From: Isoetes taiwanensis
Lineage: Eukaryota > Streptophyta > Lycopodiopsida > Isoetales > Isoetaceae
Length of the DNA: 64,000 nucleotides
Direction: 5' to 3'
Assembly (NCBI GenBank): GCA_021234155.1
Contig: JAJEKV010000065.1
Location: 6,768,316-6,832,315 of the forward strand
Below are positions 36,130-47,582 of this stretch, in pieces. Position numbers and translations under genes: made by a program. Under the pieces are notes generated by a model. It saw only the letters and a program-made list of their open reading frames with translations. It made no database searches and was not told the origin of the DNA. The first letter of the stretch is position 1, and the number at the start of each line of letters is the position of its first letter.

Positions 36130-36270
36130 GGAGCCCAAAAGACGAGTAGGAACACAAGAACAAGAAGTAGAAGGCTCAAGACTAGCATTGAACCAAAATG
36201 CCGGTTCTCATGCTAAAGCCCCCTTTATATACTGAAAAGGGGCTTTTTCTCGCACGAATGCATGTGGAAT
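36130..36270 (-). promoter_or_regulatory. probable LTR promoter of the sushi-like element, TATA inside a hairpin
   Basis: On the minus strand TATATAAA lies at 36,231-36,224, upstream of gag by about 240 bases, as expected for an LTR TATA box. It is flanked by near-perfect 12-nt inverted arms (AAAGCCCCCTTT at 36,215-36,226 and AAAAGGGGCTTT at 36,235-36,246). The LTR ends could not be found. Confidence 0.4.
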
Positions 36271-36599
36271 ATTTGTACATATTCTAAGTGCATTTGCCAA
36301 TACAACATACACAATAAGTAATAAATAGCATATCGGTTAAGATGTATGTCCTGCAACACAAGATAAGAAGTCTGAACCTTGATTCGTACTATCATTTTGT
36401 CCTAGACTATGAATTTCAGAAGTTTCTAAAACATTTTAAAGGAATATTCAGAAGTTTCTAGAAGATTTTTACGAAATGTTTCTTAAAATATATTTCATAA
36501 GAAAATCCTTGCATAAATACGGATGGACCATATACCTATGATATCTGTGATCGCCACCTTAAGAAATCAAATAATAAAAATACCATCACCAAGATTATG

Positions 36600-37430
36600 G
36601 ATTTAATCCTCCTTGTGGTTGTCAGAACTTAAAGGATGAAGACATATGGCGGCATGGAACTGGGGAGCAGATTCCAGGGGCCCCGCGACCGGCAGGAGTT
36701 GGAAGGGGGTCTGGAACCGCGACCCAGTTCCAGGCCGCCACAACGTGGCAACTAGGTTGATTTATCTGCCAATCACCTGCACATGACTAGAGCAGAATTG
36801 CTGAGCCCTTTTCCATTCTGGAGGCAGAAGAAGAGACCCAGTTGCCATCTTGGTAGCTAGGTAGTCAGTAGATCCCCATTCAAAGATGCAAAAACTCACA
36901 TGACTAATATGGGTGAAGTGGGCAAGTCCCACAATATCTAAGGACAATCCTTTTCACACATTCCATGGAATATAAGGCAATTTGAATTTTGATTTGCATG
37001 GGTTCAATCCTTCTTGTAGTTCTAAGAACTTAAATAATAAAGATGGAAGCTAGGTGGTGAGTAAGACTACTATAGGTGAAGTGGCCAAGTACAAGTCCTT
37101 CAATATCAAGGACAATCCTTCTCATACATTTATTGGAATATAAGGCGATTTGATTGTTTACTTCGTATGATTCGATTGATTTAAATTCAGCCCCTAACGT
37201 CTATAGTCTACAATTAAATTCAGCCCCTCATGTCTCTAAACTTCATGAGGTTAGTTGCAGCAAAATTCTACATAGTCATGGGTACTACATGGGGGCCATG
37301 CCCCCAAATTTCATCAATTCACTTTCAATGCCAGTTGCCACAGAGGTCTACGAAGCCATGAGTACTAGATGGGGCCATGGCCCCAAATCTCATCTCATCA
37401 ATTCAATTTTATTTGCAATCGGATTCTATA
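36600..37430. repeat. two sets of diverged direct repeats
   Basis: A block near 36,885-36,975 ('GGTGAAGTGG', 'AAGGACAATCCTT', 'GGAATATAAGGC') recurs at about 37,070-37,150. A second unit of about 80 bp near 37,250-37,330 ('CATGGGTACTACATGGGGGC') recurs at 37,335-37,410. No gene. These lie just upstream of the HMGS gene. Confidence 0.65.
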
Positions 37431-37996
37431 TTCTTTAGCAGTTGAAGCCTGTAAATTTTGGTGCAGTAGCCGTACATGCCATTAGCTACTGGGTTGGAAG
37501 AAAATTGATGGCAACCAGGTCTAAACTTGAGGCTCATAACCTAATGAATAATCAAGTCAAATTATAATCAAGTAAAAAAATATATGAAGGCTATGCTGCA
37601 CAACCCAAGGTCAGGTGCAACACCATTAAGAATTGTGGCACCCTAGATTAGTGCCTTGAGAATCCAGAAGCCCAAGGCAGTGCTTTGAATGAGGCCAGTT
37701 GACAGGTCAGGCCATACCCTTGGTAGGTCTATTGTGTCCACTTGTATCCATCATCTCAAAATCAAACAATGTTAGAATTAGCAGCTACGTCTGTAAAGGT
37801 TTGTATATTAACCATGTGCACACTAGCTGGAGGTTTACAGAAACGCCACATGGTGAAATTAATATTTTTGCAGCTAGAAGCAGTTCTTTTAGTTTTCTAA
37901 GAGGAATGTAAAATTAAAAAGGGCCAAGTAACTCGTTTTAAAAAAGGTAAAAAGGTTGGACCTCTTGTTCTCTTTGGACTTTCCAGGGTCCCTGAA

Positions 37997-38093
37997 TATA
38001 AGAGACAGGCTTACCGGACAGAGATCAGCGTCTCTCTCCCTGCTCGTAGACCCAATTCTTCTTCCCCAAATCCATTCTTTGCAAATTTTCAAA
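37997..38093 (+). promoter_or_regulatory. candidate TATA box and 5' UTR of the HMGS gene
   Basis: TATAAGAG at 37,997 lies about 97 bases before the ATG at 38,094. The stretch between is CT-rich (GCGTCTCTCTCCCTGCTCG), typical of plant 5' leaders. The transcription start is inferred, not seen. Confidence 0.4.
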
Positions 38094-41000
38094 ATGGTTA
38101 CTCAGGCAGAAAGGCCTCAGAATGTCGGAATCCTTGCAATGGAGGTTTATTTTCCTTCCACATGCGTTATGCAGGTTTGTCGTCCCTTTCACTCCTCTTT
38201 CCGCTGTTGGGTTCCTTTTACTGCCTCTTTTTCGTGGTAATTCTTATGGTGTTTATTAGATCTGGTACGCCTGCTTTAACGAGATCCTTCAGTTATTCCA
38301 TGCGGAGCATATTTTGTTTTTTTCTTCCAGCATACTATTTGCATGCTGCTATTTCTGCTCAGTGGTTAATCGGATCTCATAAGATACAAAGGATTAATAT
38401 AAACTGTTTTTGAAATCACGGAACAAACTGTTTTTAGCAGAAGATCACTTCACTGCTCTGACCACACTTTTGTATCCCGATGACCCAACTTATTCCAACG
38501 TGTAACACTTCAGTTGTTAAGCCTGGTTGAAAAGCTATGGGCCATTTTCGAAAAAAAGAAAACGTGTGCTAAATCTGGATTTGCAAGTTCCAGAGTTTGG
38601 TTTTATTGGCATCTGATCTCTGCATTGTGAGATGCGAGGAGGCCCCACAGCGTGGCTTCTCAAATCTGGCTTGAGAAATTTGGTTTAGATGGGCCTTGCT
38701 TTTATTAATCTAGTTAGAAGGGGGACCTGAAATACATAACCATTCCCAATACATGCAATGAGGCAAAAACTTAGTCAATCTGGGCAGTTTTGGTGTCATT
38801 AATAACATGTTTAGGCTAGTGATTGATAAAATGGCTTTCTGGAACAGGATAAGTTGGAAGATTTTGATGGTGCCAGCAAAGGAAAATACACTATTGGACT
38901 AGGACAAGAGCACATGGCTTTTTGTACAGATAGAGAAGATGTGATTTCAATGAGGTCTGTCTCTACTTCCTTGATGTCATGGGTCAGCGAGCATGTATCA
39001 CCCCTGAGATTTATTGCGTCCATTTCTTATTGTGGAATTCACCTGGGATTGTAGATTTACTAATTTTTGTTAAAATTTGCGAGCAGGGTCATTTATCAAT
39101 CATCTTCTTTAGTAAGGATAAAGTATTTATCTCTATTTTATGTTTCATCAGCCTTACAGTTGTAAAGTTGCTCTTGGAAAAGTACAACATTGCACCAGAG
39201 AAAATTGGCCGTCTAGAGGTTGGCAGTGAAACAGTGATTGACAAAAGCAAGTCAATTAAATCTTTTATCATGCAATTATTTGAGGTATCGCGTCGCGTTT
39301 ATCTTATTTCTAGACTTCAATTCGTATACCTCAAGTTCCTGATTGTATGATGATGATGACCAGAAAAGTGGTAATCATGACATTGAAGGTGTGGATTCAA
39401 CCAATGCCTGCTATGGTGGTACAGCAGCCCTCTTAAACTGTGTAAACTGGATAGAAGGGAGTGGATGGGACGGTCGCTATGCTCTTGTAGTTGCAGCAGA
39501 TAGCGCGGTATGTTTTGCATATATGAAAAAACATGTTTTGAGTAATAGATATAAATTAGGTTGTTACCTGTTGGAACAAAGGGAAAAGTTCTAAAAGAGC
39601 CAAGTTCTAAGGCATCTGATTGGATCAGTCTAGTGGCCAAGGTGAATTTGTTTGTTGGTGCTTCAAATTAGGAAAATATGAAATTGGATTATGTATCTCC
39701 TTTATATTCAACTGCATCAGTAGAGACGAAGGGTCATGTGTTTGTTACATATTGATAATTATTGTGTCTGTTGTAATTTAATGAAAGGAGATAAATTTGA
39801 ACAGGACTATCGGGGTCGGATCAGAGACTTTCAGACTGAAAAGTTTCAGGATTTTGCAGCTGTGTTCCAATGTGTTTGGATAATTGCTGATTTCTGTCTT
39901 TGTTTTTTGATAGGTCTATGCAGAAGGCCCAGCTAGACCAAGTGGAGGAGCAGGTGCAGTTGCAATGCTTGTTGGCCCTGATGCTCCATTGGTTTTAGAG
40001 CGGCAATATAGTGGTACATACATGGCACACACTTATGACTTTTACAAGCCAAATCTTGCCAGCGAGTATCCGGTTAGTGTATTTTTTTTTCCATGCATTG
40101 ACAAGTTGATATATCATGAAATAGCACATAAGCGGACCATGTTTGTTAATAGGTGGTGGATGGCAAGTTGACTCAAACATGTTATTTAATGGCCCTTGAT
40201 CGTTGCTATCAGCGTTTTTGTGCAAAGTAAGAACTAAACATACTTTATTCTTATATTCATCTTCCATCTGTTTATAACAATCTTAATGTAAAACAGGTTC
40301 GAGCAAGGTGAAGGAAGGGAGTTTACTTTAAAAGATGCAGATTATCTAGTTTGTCACTCACCTTATAACAAGGTAAAGTATCCATTCTGAACATGATATA
40401 AGATCAAATTCAACCTCGAATTTACCATGTGACTTCCCTTTGTTTGACTGGCCCATGTTTAGACCTCAGGTTACTGACTGCTGTTATATATATGCAGCTT
40501 GTTCAGAAGTCTTTTGCCCGCTTGGTCTACAATGACTACATGAGATCTAGCAGGTTTGAGTTTTTTATTAGACTCCTAGCAAATGCATTGTTGGTATGCT
40601 AATGGAAAGGGTTTGCATAGTTTTGTGAGCGCAGATGTGGCACAGAAGTTCCATCCATTTTCAAGTGTATCCCTAGAAGAAAGCTATGTAAATCGTGACC
40701 TAGAAAAGGTTTCAAATACTCAACCTCATTGCTGATTGCATCTCTCCTCTTCTTCTACTCTTAACAAAATTGAGAATTGCAGGTGGCCCAACAAGTTGCC
40801 AAGCCAGGTTACGATGCCAAGGTTTCGCCCACAACCCTGATACCAAAAAATGTGGGCAACATGTATTGTGCTTCTCTTTACGCAGGACTTGCTACCCTTC
40901 TCCACAATAAACATGAGACTCTGGTATCAACATTTCACAGTTCTCAATATTCTTCAGTCTAAAAATTCTTGTTTCACTCTAGTCAATCTTGTCATACAAA

Positions 41001-41557
41001 AAATAAATTGTTTTGTTTTGCTCCATATGATCTATCTTTGAATATTAGTGTCTTTCAGAAATAAGAAAGATATTGCTATGGAGAGGGCCATGGGATGTTT
41101 GACACCATTTTCTTTCCTTCAGATTGGCAATCGCATTTTGATGTTTTCTTATGGAAGCGGTCTGGCGTCAACTCTTTTCTCAATATTAGTGCGAGAAGGG
41201 CAAGGTTTTGCCACACTCTCAAATATTACAAGAGCAATGGACATTTCTCTGAAACTTGCGTCACGCATTGTGGTAATGTTCTTGCAGTCCCAATATTAAC
41301 GAATGTTTATAACATAATCCATACAAATTAAGCCAATCTTTTTTTTCTTTCACTACTAGGTGGACCCTGAAGAGTTTGAAGTTACCATGAAGCGCATGGA
41401 GTCTCTTTATGGTTCTAAAGATTTTGTTGCCACAAAGGAGTTGGATGTATTGCGGCCAGGTTCATTCTATTTGATCAAAGTAGATGCTCTTTATAGGCGT
41501 TTCTATGACAGAGTCCCTATTGACGAGAGGTTTTCTGCTAATGGGGCTGTCCATTGA
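38094..41557 (+). CDS. HMGS: hydroxymethylglutaryl-CoA synthase (HMGS), 12 exons, apparently intact
   Basis: Condenses acetyl-CoA with acetoacetyl-CoA to HMG-CoA, the committed step feeding the cytosolic mevalonate pathway. Exons: 38,094-38,174; 38,848-38,954; 39,152-39,284; 39,364-39,507; 39,914-40,072; 40,153-40,226; 40,297-40,372; 40,498-40,553; 40,630-40,708; 40,783-40,923; 41,123-41,272; 41,360-41,557. All introns are GT-AG and phases join without a break to 465 residues, the usual plant length. The start '[20 protein letters not shown]' is family-like. Catalytic residues can be placed: Glu85 in '[10 protein letters not shown]', Cys123 in 'STNACYGG', His253 in 'CHSPYNK'. 'MFSYGSG' and 'YRRFY' near the C-terminus are also conserved. 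No targeting peptide is visible, so the protein is probably cytosolic. Exon 9 needs the acceptor TTTGTGAG, not the GCGCAG just after it. Confidence 0.96.
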
Positions 41558-41671
41558 CTGTAAGTATGGAGTGGGCAGTGTATTATAATTTCCCTTTCAG
41601 AAATCATTCTTCAATTATCAAGAGATTATTCAAGAGAATATTGAGTAGACTTTCTATCTGGTCTTGGTATC

Positions 41672-41677
41672 AATAAA
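41672..41677 (+). terminator. candidate polyadenylation signal of HMGS
   Basis: AATAAA lies 115 bases after the HMGS stop codon, in AT-rich sequence, a typical position. Confidence 0.5.
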
Positions 41678-41699
41678 CAACATATAACCCAAGGAGGGT

Positions 41700-43050
41700 T
41701 AAGAAGAAATTTTGTACTTTTAGAATTTATTTCCATTCAAACCACTGTTTGACCGTTATTTTTTACGAAAGACCATAATAAAAATGTAATAATTGTGAAT
41801 CAATGGCTTAAATCATTGAAACATTTTTTTTTTCTACTTGGAATTTGAAGACTTTTCTTCACAAACATGGCAATCGTGTAAGAAATCTAAAATTTGTATA
41901 TGCTTTTACCGCTCATCCTCGTAACATTTCAACAATAGAGCAGTTAATTTGCAGGACAACCATGTAAGATGGAAGAAATCTAACGTTTGCATATGCTTTT
42001 ACCATCCAGAAATAAGATGTCTATTACTGGCAACTAACATCTCAACAATATAGTAGTTGAGTCGCATTTTGTTTCGGTACTGCAGTTTGGTGCAGCCATG
42101 TCCACTACACCAATAATCCGCAATCATGTTCGAATGTTCGGGACCTCTGATTTTTGATGACTCTTGATCCCCCTCGGGGCTCCAACACAACGCCGCCTCA
42201 ATTTAAGGTGTCTCAAAATAGACCACCACTATGTGTGTGTTAATCGACCTTCCCTTGGTTAATGCTTGAGAGTTATTATCTAATCTCGAAGATAGGATGT
42301 TGGACCTTTGGATCTTGGCACAATTTATAGGATATTCCCTCTACATACATCTTGCATACCCATTTGAGGTCTTCGTGGGGTCAAACTGACCCGCTTTTTA
42401 AAGGGGCGCCCCTTGACCCAACACCATGGGTTAAAGCAGTATTTAGACACAATACAATACAACACCACATGAATACATAGTCTACATAGTCTACGGCAAG
42501 GCATAACCCAAAGACAGCAGTAGCATTCAAAGATGAGACGAGCCTGAGGAATCGAATCCCAGTTTGAATCCAATGTTCATAACTCACCTGCATGTGTATG
42601 CAATAAGTGTGTGCATCCATGTTCACAATAAGCCTATATATAGGGATGATCGGACCAGGCCACTGACTGCTACTCCAAGTTGCAACGGGCAGTGGCATGC
42701 ATCCAATGATCCCTATACACAGCGCTTGCCTAGACAAACGAGAAGAGCTGCAATGCAACAGACAAAGGCCATCAGTGAACCCGGGAAATTGAACCCCGAC
42801 GCAATGCCAATGCTCATCCAGGCATAAGATTGATCCCTCATTAGTGGATCAGCCTTATGCCTAGGGGCCTGAGAGTGTTAGCAACCATGGCAATAATGCA
42901 CAACAAAACCATGCTTCTAAAACCATAGACCAACCTGAGGAAGACAGCAAGGCATGAGCATAGAAAGCATTGCATGTTCATGGACTCAGAAAATGTACAC
43001 CTGGCATCAACGCCAGCAACATGATTAAACAACAACAGCAAAAAAATAGA
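41700..43050. other. non-coding stretch between HMGS and the HUH element
   Basis: No recognised gene. Small open frames (for example minus 42,381-42,758) have no family match. It may include the 3' flank of the HUH element, whose boundary I cannot define. Confidence 0.35.
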
Positions 43051-43055
43051 ACAAC

Positions 43056-43466
43056 CTAATTCATGGGCTCCCCACATATGGCCTGCCTGATGATGGCATG
43101 AAGCTGGCAGATCTCTTGGGCCAGAAGAGTCCTGGCAAGACTCATGTGTGATCTAAGTGCATGTAGCTCAGACATTGGAGCACCAAGTTGCTCCCAAGCA
43201 ACACTAGAGATTGCCGAGTCAATTGCAGCATAGAAACCTGTCAGCTGTCTCCTCAAGATCCTAAGTGAGGATGCAATCTTGTGGGCCTCTGTACCAGCTT
43301 GGATAAGGCTAGATATGAACTCCTCTGCATTGAAAACTTGCTCAACCTCTGGAGGATAAACCTGGGAACTAGGCCTTGATGCATCAATCGTAGAACTAAT
43401 AAGGGAGGGATCCAAACTCACAACTGGGTGGCCCATCTCAACCACGGTATTCCCATCGTCTTCCAT
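43056..43466 (-). CDS. unrecognised ORF downstream of the HUH endonuclease
   Basis: The ATG at 43,466 opens 136 codons. The N-terminal 30 residues are acidic and polar, followed by a Pro/Ser-rich linker, then a mainly helical part (from 'FNAEEFISSLIQAGTEAHKI') to a stop at 43,058. It lies 222 bases downstream of the HUH ORF in the same orientation, and an open frame continues upstream of this ATG to 43,622. It could be an accessory protein of the same element or the C-terminal part of the endonuclease after an intron or frameshift. No domain is recognised. Confidence 0.45.
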   Translation of the reverse strand: MEDDGNTVVEMGHPVVSLDPSLISSTIDASRPSSQVYPPEVEQVFNAEEFISSLIQAGTEAHKIASSLRILRRQLTGFYAAIDSAISSVAWEQLGAPMSELHALRSHMSLARTLLAQEICQLHAIIRQAICGEPMN

Positions 43467-43687
43467 TCCGATCCTACAAGAACGCATCACCACCATAAGC
43501 TTTGCTGAAGAAAAACAAAAACAAACACACAATTGGAGCTGTACAAGCAAACAAATCAAACAAGAATCACCCAACAACCATGGTGTGGTCCCTAGTGTGA
43601 ATGGGGATGTAATCCACACCATGATCTGGAATTTTTACTTAAAGGCTAAAGGATGGATCACCAAGATCCTCAAAGTTACAGTTCCTC

Positions 43688-44353
43688 TCATCTAGGCACG
43701 GAGTCATCCCAGTACCTCCGGCGCCCAGGACCATTCCGTTCCACCGCCACATACCCTGCAGGCAAACCAAAGAGGATAGTCCTCACATCAGATACAATTC
43801 CCAAACCTTTCGTGCCCCCAGCGCCCCACCTCAGATACAAGTCCTTCCCCTTCGAAATCATGGATTCAGAGATGTTATGGAGATGACAAGAATAGTGTAC
43901 CTTACCTACATCCTTCATACAGTACCCTAGCATGCCCTCAAAGCAGTGCAATCTGTTGTTCTTGAGCGCTTTGCGCACTAGAACAACACCAGTTGGTTTG
44001 GAGGCCCAATTGAAATCTTTCTTTATAGCCTCATTCAAGGCCCTAGATGTCTTGTACCGGGCTCTCAGCACAGATTGGACGTGAAGGTGGTCTGCAGAAG
44101 ACTCCCTCTCCAAGGCAACTGCATCAGCAACACATCTTCTATTACAGAAAGAACAGAGGGCATCAAAGAAACTAAGGAGGACATCTTGCCCAGACAATCC
44201 CAGTGTTACAAAGACATCAATTGCCTCCCAATTTTGTGCAAGGTTAAGCAAATAAATATCATTATGGTTTCTAGACCTTATGGTTGAGAGCTTTGATGTA
44301 AGAATAATGTTGTGTTCATACAAGTTCAAAGGTTTAAATCTGTGTAAGAACAA
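43688..44353 (-). CDS. HUH (Rep-like) endonuclease ORF, probably N-terminally incomplete
   Basis: An unbroken minus-strand frame of 221 codons. Around residues 87-96 it reads 'ADHLHVQSVL': an H-hydrophobic-H metal-binding motif in the same setting as motif II of rolling-circle Rep proteins. Residues 140-149 read 'GMLGYCMKDV': a Tyr followed by Lys three residues on, like the nicking-tyrosine motif III. Between them lies a helical, basic stretch ('TSRALNEAIKK'). The layout matches HUH endonucleases and resembles the Rep proteins of replitron-type plant and algal transposons, a comparison from memory. No ATG starts the frame (the first codon is TTG), so the true start may be in an upstream exon or lost. 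No helicase domain is seen. Confidence 0.5.
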   Translation of the reverse strand: MFLHRFKPLNLYEHNIILTSKLSTIRSRNHNDIYLLNLAQNWEAIDVFVTLGLSGQDVLLSFFDALCSFCNRRCVADAVALERESSADHLHVQSVLRARYKTSRALNEAIKKDFNWASKPTGVVLVRKALKNNRLHCFEGMLGYCMKDVGKVHYSCHLHNISESMISKGKDLYLRWGAGGTKGLGIVSDVRTILFGLPAGYVAVERNGPGRRRYWDDSVPR

Positions 44354-44589
44354 CTAGTTCAAAAAGTTAAATCTGTTCTTTACATATGAACTATCAAATA
44401 TAGCACAAATCCCATAACACACTAGAATAAAAAGTTTCAATTTTTTTTTTTCGATACAAAACATGGCCACGATGACATCATCTCTTCAATATCTTCATAA
44501 AAGCTTACTGCACTACAATGATGCAGGACAAAGGACATGACCAAAATGATCAATTAGGCAGAAAGTATGATTTGCTGCTATGACAATCA

Positions 44590-44770
44590 TATTTTAATCA
44601 GCTAGTGGGGTGTGAAACCCTATCAAATCCGCCTGGAAATTTGTCGTTTTGACCTAGAAAACTTAACCAAATATAGGCACATCATACATCATTAGAAGCG
44701 CCAGAGAGAGCTTTCCAACACGATAAAAAACACTCAAAATGGAGTCTGGATTCAAAAGTTATGATAAAAA
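44590..44770. repeat. dispersed repeat, copy 2
   Basis: Partner of 27,970-28,150 in the same orientation. Similar wording ('AAGCTTTCCAGCGAGCC', 'TTATGAG') returns more weakly at 44,880-44,960, perhaps a further diverged unit. It lies just upstream of the HUH ORF. Confidence 0.65.
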
Positions 44771-45189
44771 TCAAATTACCATCAAATTTGCATGGCATGC
44801 ACTTTGCAAGAAGGTATCCGGATTGAAAATTACAAAAAGCAGATACTTATATCTTGATAGATCTGGGTTATTCATATTCCAATAGAAAGCTCTCTACATA
44901 AGCTTTCCAGCGAGCCCAAGATCATCTGAATTTTGACCTCTAGCTTAAATTATGAGCGCAGGAACAATTGACATTCTCTCTCTAGCATTATTCTTCTTTA
45001 TCTATTTCTCGTGACTTAGATATTACATAAAATAATTTGGTAAAAAAAAGCTCTCTTACTTTTGATTAAATCTAACCAAAAATTTATAAAAACCATTTGC
45101 AAACATAATGAGACAGGTGATTATGTGGCAATATAATAGTTCTTAATGTTTATTCTAGTGTTATTCTAGTCGTGGGTATTCTTATTTAC

Positions 45190-46615
45190 TTGTATCCACA
45201 TGAATGCAATATTATGTGGATCTAGTCATGTGCGCACTCATTACACTCGGGCAGATATGCAACGCCATCTCGATGCCCTAGACACGTTTTGTCAGGTGAC
45301 TGACATGCGTGTCAACTTAGCCAAAACCAAGGTGGTTCTGGTATTGTCCGCACGCCAGCCAGTGCCTCTAATCCTCACTTATCGTGGCTAAAATGTTGAA
45401 GTGGTGTCCGCTTACAACCCGTTGGCCATGAACAGGGACAATTCCATCCGGCTGCGAGCCGCAGCAGATTGGAAGGCACTCTATACAATGGAGAACAATA
45501 GCCACAAGGCGGAGCTGTATGATTGGGCCCACCAATCGCACTTATTCAAGGTGCTAGTAGAACCTGTGCTTTTGTACGGGGTCGAGGTCTGGAGCCCAGT
45601 GATTTCCCTTGCCACTTGGAATGACTTGGAGCAGGTGCAGAAAGCTTTCTTGGCACGAGCCCTGGGGGTGAAGTCCACAGTCCCATACCAGATACTGTTG
45701 TAAGAAACAGGTTTCTTGCCTCTTCAAATAGGAGCCCTTGACAGACACATCGTCTACTTCCAGAAGGTGGTCATCATGGACAATACTCGTCTTCCTCACC
45801 TCGCTTACACTATGGCAATGGGGGCCTCAACGCCTAAAAGCCTACTGGCGGGAGAAGAGAGCTCAGTGGCTGGCCAGATGGAATGTGCAGGAACACATGT
45901 GCGTCCAAGTGCAAACGGAGGCAGATCGCCACAGTCTCAGACAGTACCTAGATGCATGCTTCCTCAGTACGGCACATAAATCCCAGGTTGGAGCGAGGCC
46001 CGCAATGCTATCTGCGCACTCATCTACCCATGAAAAAGCGCAGATCCATTGCCTCTATCTGCACGGGTGCACACCATCTCCGGATTGAGACATGGAGATG
46101 GGTTGGGGACCTGCGCCAGGAGAGGCTCTGTTAACGCTGCCAGGTTGGAGTTGTGGAAGATGAATGCCACACCCTTCAGAGTTGCCCGGCATATGATGGC
46201 ATTCGGACACGCTATGCTGAGCTGGTCCATCCTGGCCAGCCCCTGCATGAGATGCTGAGCACGAGCTCGGTACGGAGGTTGGGCTCATACATTCAAGAGA
46301 TCATGGATCGCCAAGATCAGCTTGGCCCTCAGGCACTTACCTGATATCTGTACATATTTCTGTCTATATTTGTATTTGTATTTGTATTTGTTTTTGTATT
46401 TGTTTTTGTATTTGCACAGTTTGACAGCAAGCCTATTCCTGTCCCAAACAACCCTTTAGGGCGGGAGGGGGTTTTTTAACCTGGATAGTAATACGCTTGC
46501 TGCGCCTCTTATTGGGTCCCATAGGTCAATTGGTCTCCGTGGACGATAAAAACTTTATTCTATTCTATTCTATTCTATTCTATTCTATTCTATTCTATTC
46601 TATTCTATTCTATTC
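45190..46615 (+). mobile_element. 5'-truncated LINE, broken ORF2 and (TATTC)n tail
   Basis: It begins just at the reverse transcriptase active-site region ('AILCGSS', the usual sequel of YADD), then 'LDALDTFC', 'MRVNLAKTK' and the thumb region 'LVEPVLLYGVEVW'. A shifted frame gives 'RIETWRW', and another the zinc motif 'VEDECHTLQSCPAY'. Several frameshifts, so dead. The 3' UTR ends 'GGTCTCCGTGGACGATAAAAAC' in effect (46,532-46,553), followed by 12 perfect TATTC units at 46,556-46,615. Same family as the LINE ends at 5.2, 50.8 and 62.3 kb. Confidence 0.85.
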
Positions 46616-46619
46616 TATT

Positions 46620-47580
46620 ATCTTCAATGCTTATTTGTACTTTTAATGTTGTGTTAACTTGGTATAGAGGGCAACCAGTGTTGGGCAAAGGTTTTGGATC
46701 CAGTCGGAAATTTTCCTATGGTTACTTTAGCCAGTCATGTATCTTATGTTTAGAGCCGAAACTTTCCATTCTTATTAGAAAACCATAAGAAAACCTACCA
46801 AAAAATTCCTACGATATAGTAACTTAACGGGAGAATTTCCAATTTCTATGTAGAAAGAGATGTGAATTGATCACATTAGGTCATGGAAATGATGGCGAGC
46901 GCCTACTTTCTTGCAATTTTTTTCTTTTTCCTCCTTTCCAGTTCAAACACGGTTCTTGGCAATTCTTCTTCAAGAAATGAGAAATTTGGGGGGTTCTGAA
47001 TATAATCTGGTAAATTCTACTTGCTGCCCGTGTAGGGGGCATCATCTTTGAAATCCTTGCAACAAAAGCTTTGCATAGATACCAAAATCTTTGCAATTAT
47101 CAAACAGGAAGATAGAATTTCTTGTGGTTTCCTCTCGAGCTTACCATCTAAGCTTTGGACATCCTTTATTTCCAATCAGTTTTTTTGGATCACTTATTTC
47201 ATCAAGAATACACATTTGTGCCTAGTTGTGTTGAATTTAATGAAACAGAGATCATTGACTCTTGGCTACAAGAATTTATTGGAAACAATAATAGCTCATC
47301 AACGGGGGATTTTCCGACTGAATTGTGAATGGTTTGATCGTAAAATTATAGTCAAGCTGTATTCAGAGTAAAATTATGTTGATGCTTTTAGGCACAGAGA
47401 AAGGATTGACGATCCCTGATTGATAATTAGTTTCTCCCTCTTATGAGCATCTCCCATGTGTTTTTTCCTCCCTCGTGTTTCTTCTAATTTCGTCCTTTTT
47501 TTCCACGAATTGCTATTTTTTTCTCCTGAACTTTTTATAATGGCTTCCAAATCCACTTTAAGCCCTAAAAATAATCTCTA
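46620..47580. other. AT-rich stretch, perhaps 5' part of the following LINE
   Basis: No recognised domain. An open frame at 47,048-47,371 has no match. It precedes the L1-type ORF1 and may be its leader. Confidence 0.3.
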
Positions 47581-47582
47581 TA

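Noticed and set aside
42381-42758. 125-codon minus-strand ORF as a gene
   Set aside because: Cys- and Trp-rich translation without domain, splice signals or start context; no support beyond openness.
46556-46615. (TATTC)n as an ordinary microsatellite
   Set aside because: It sits exactly at the end of a LINE 3' UTR and has counterparts at the other LINE ends, so it is better read as the element's tail.
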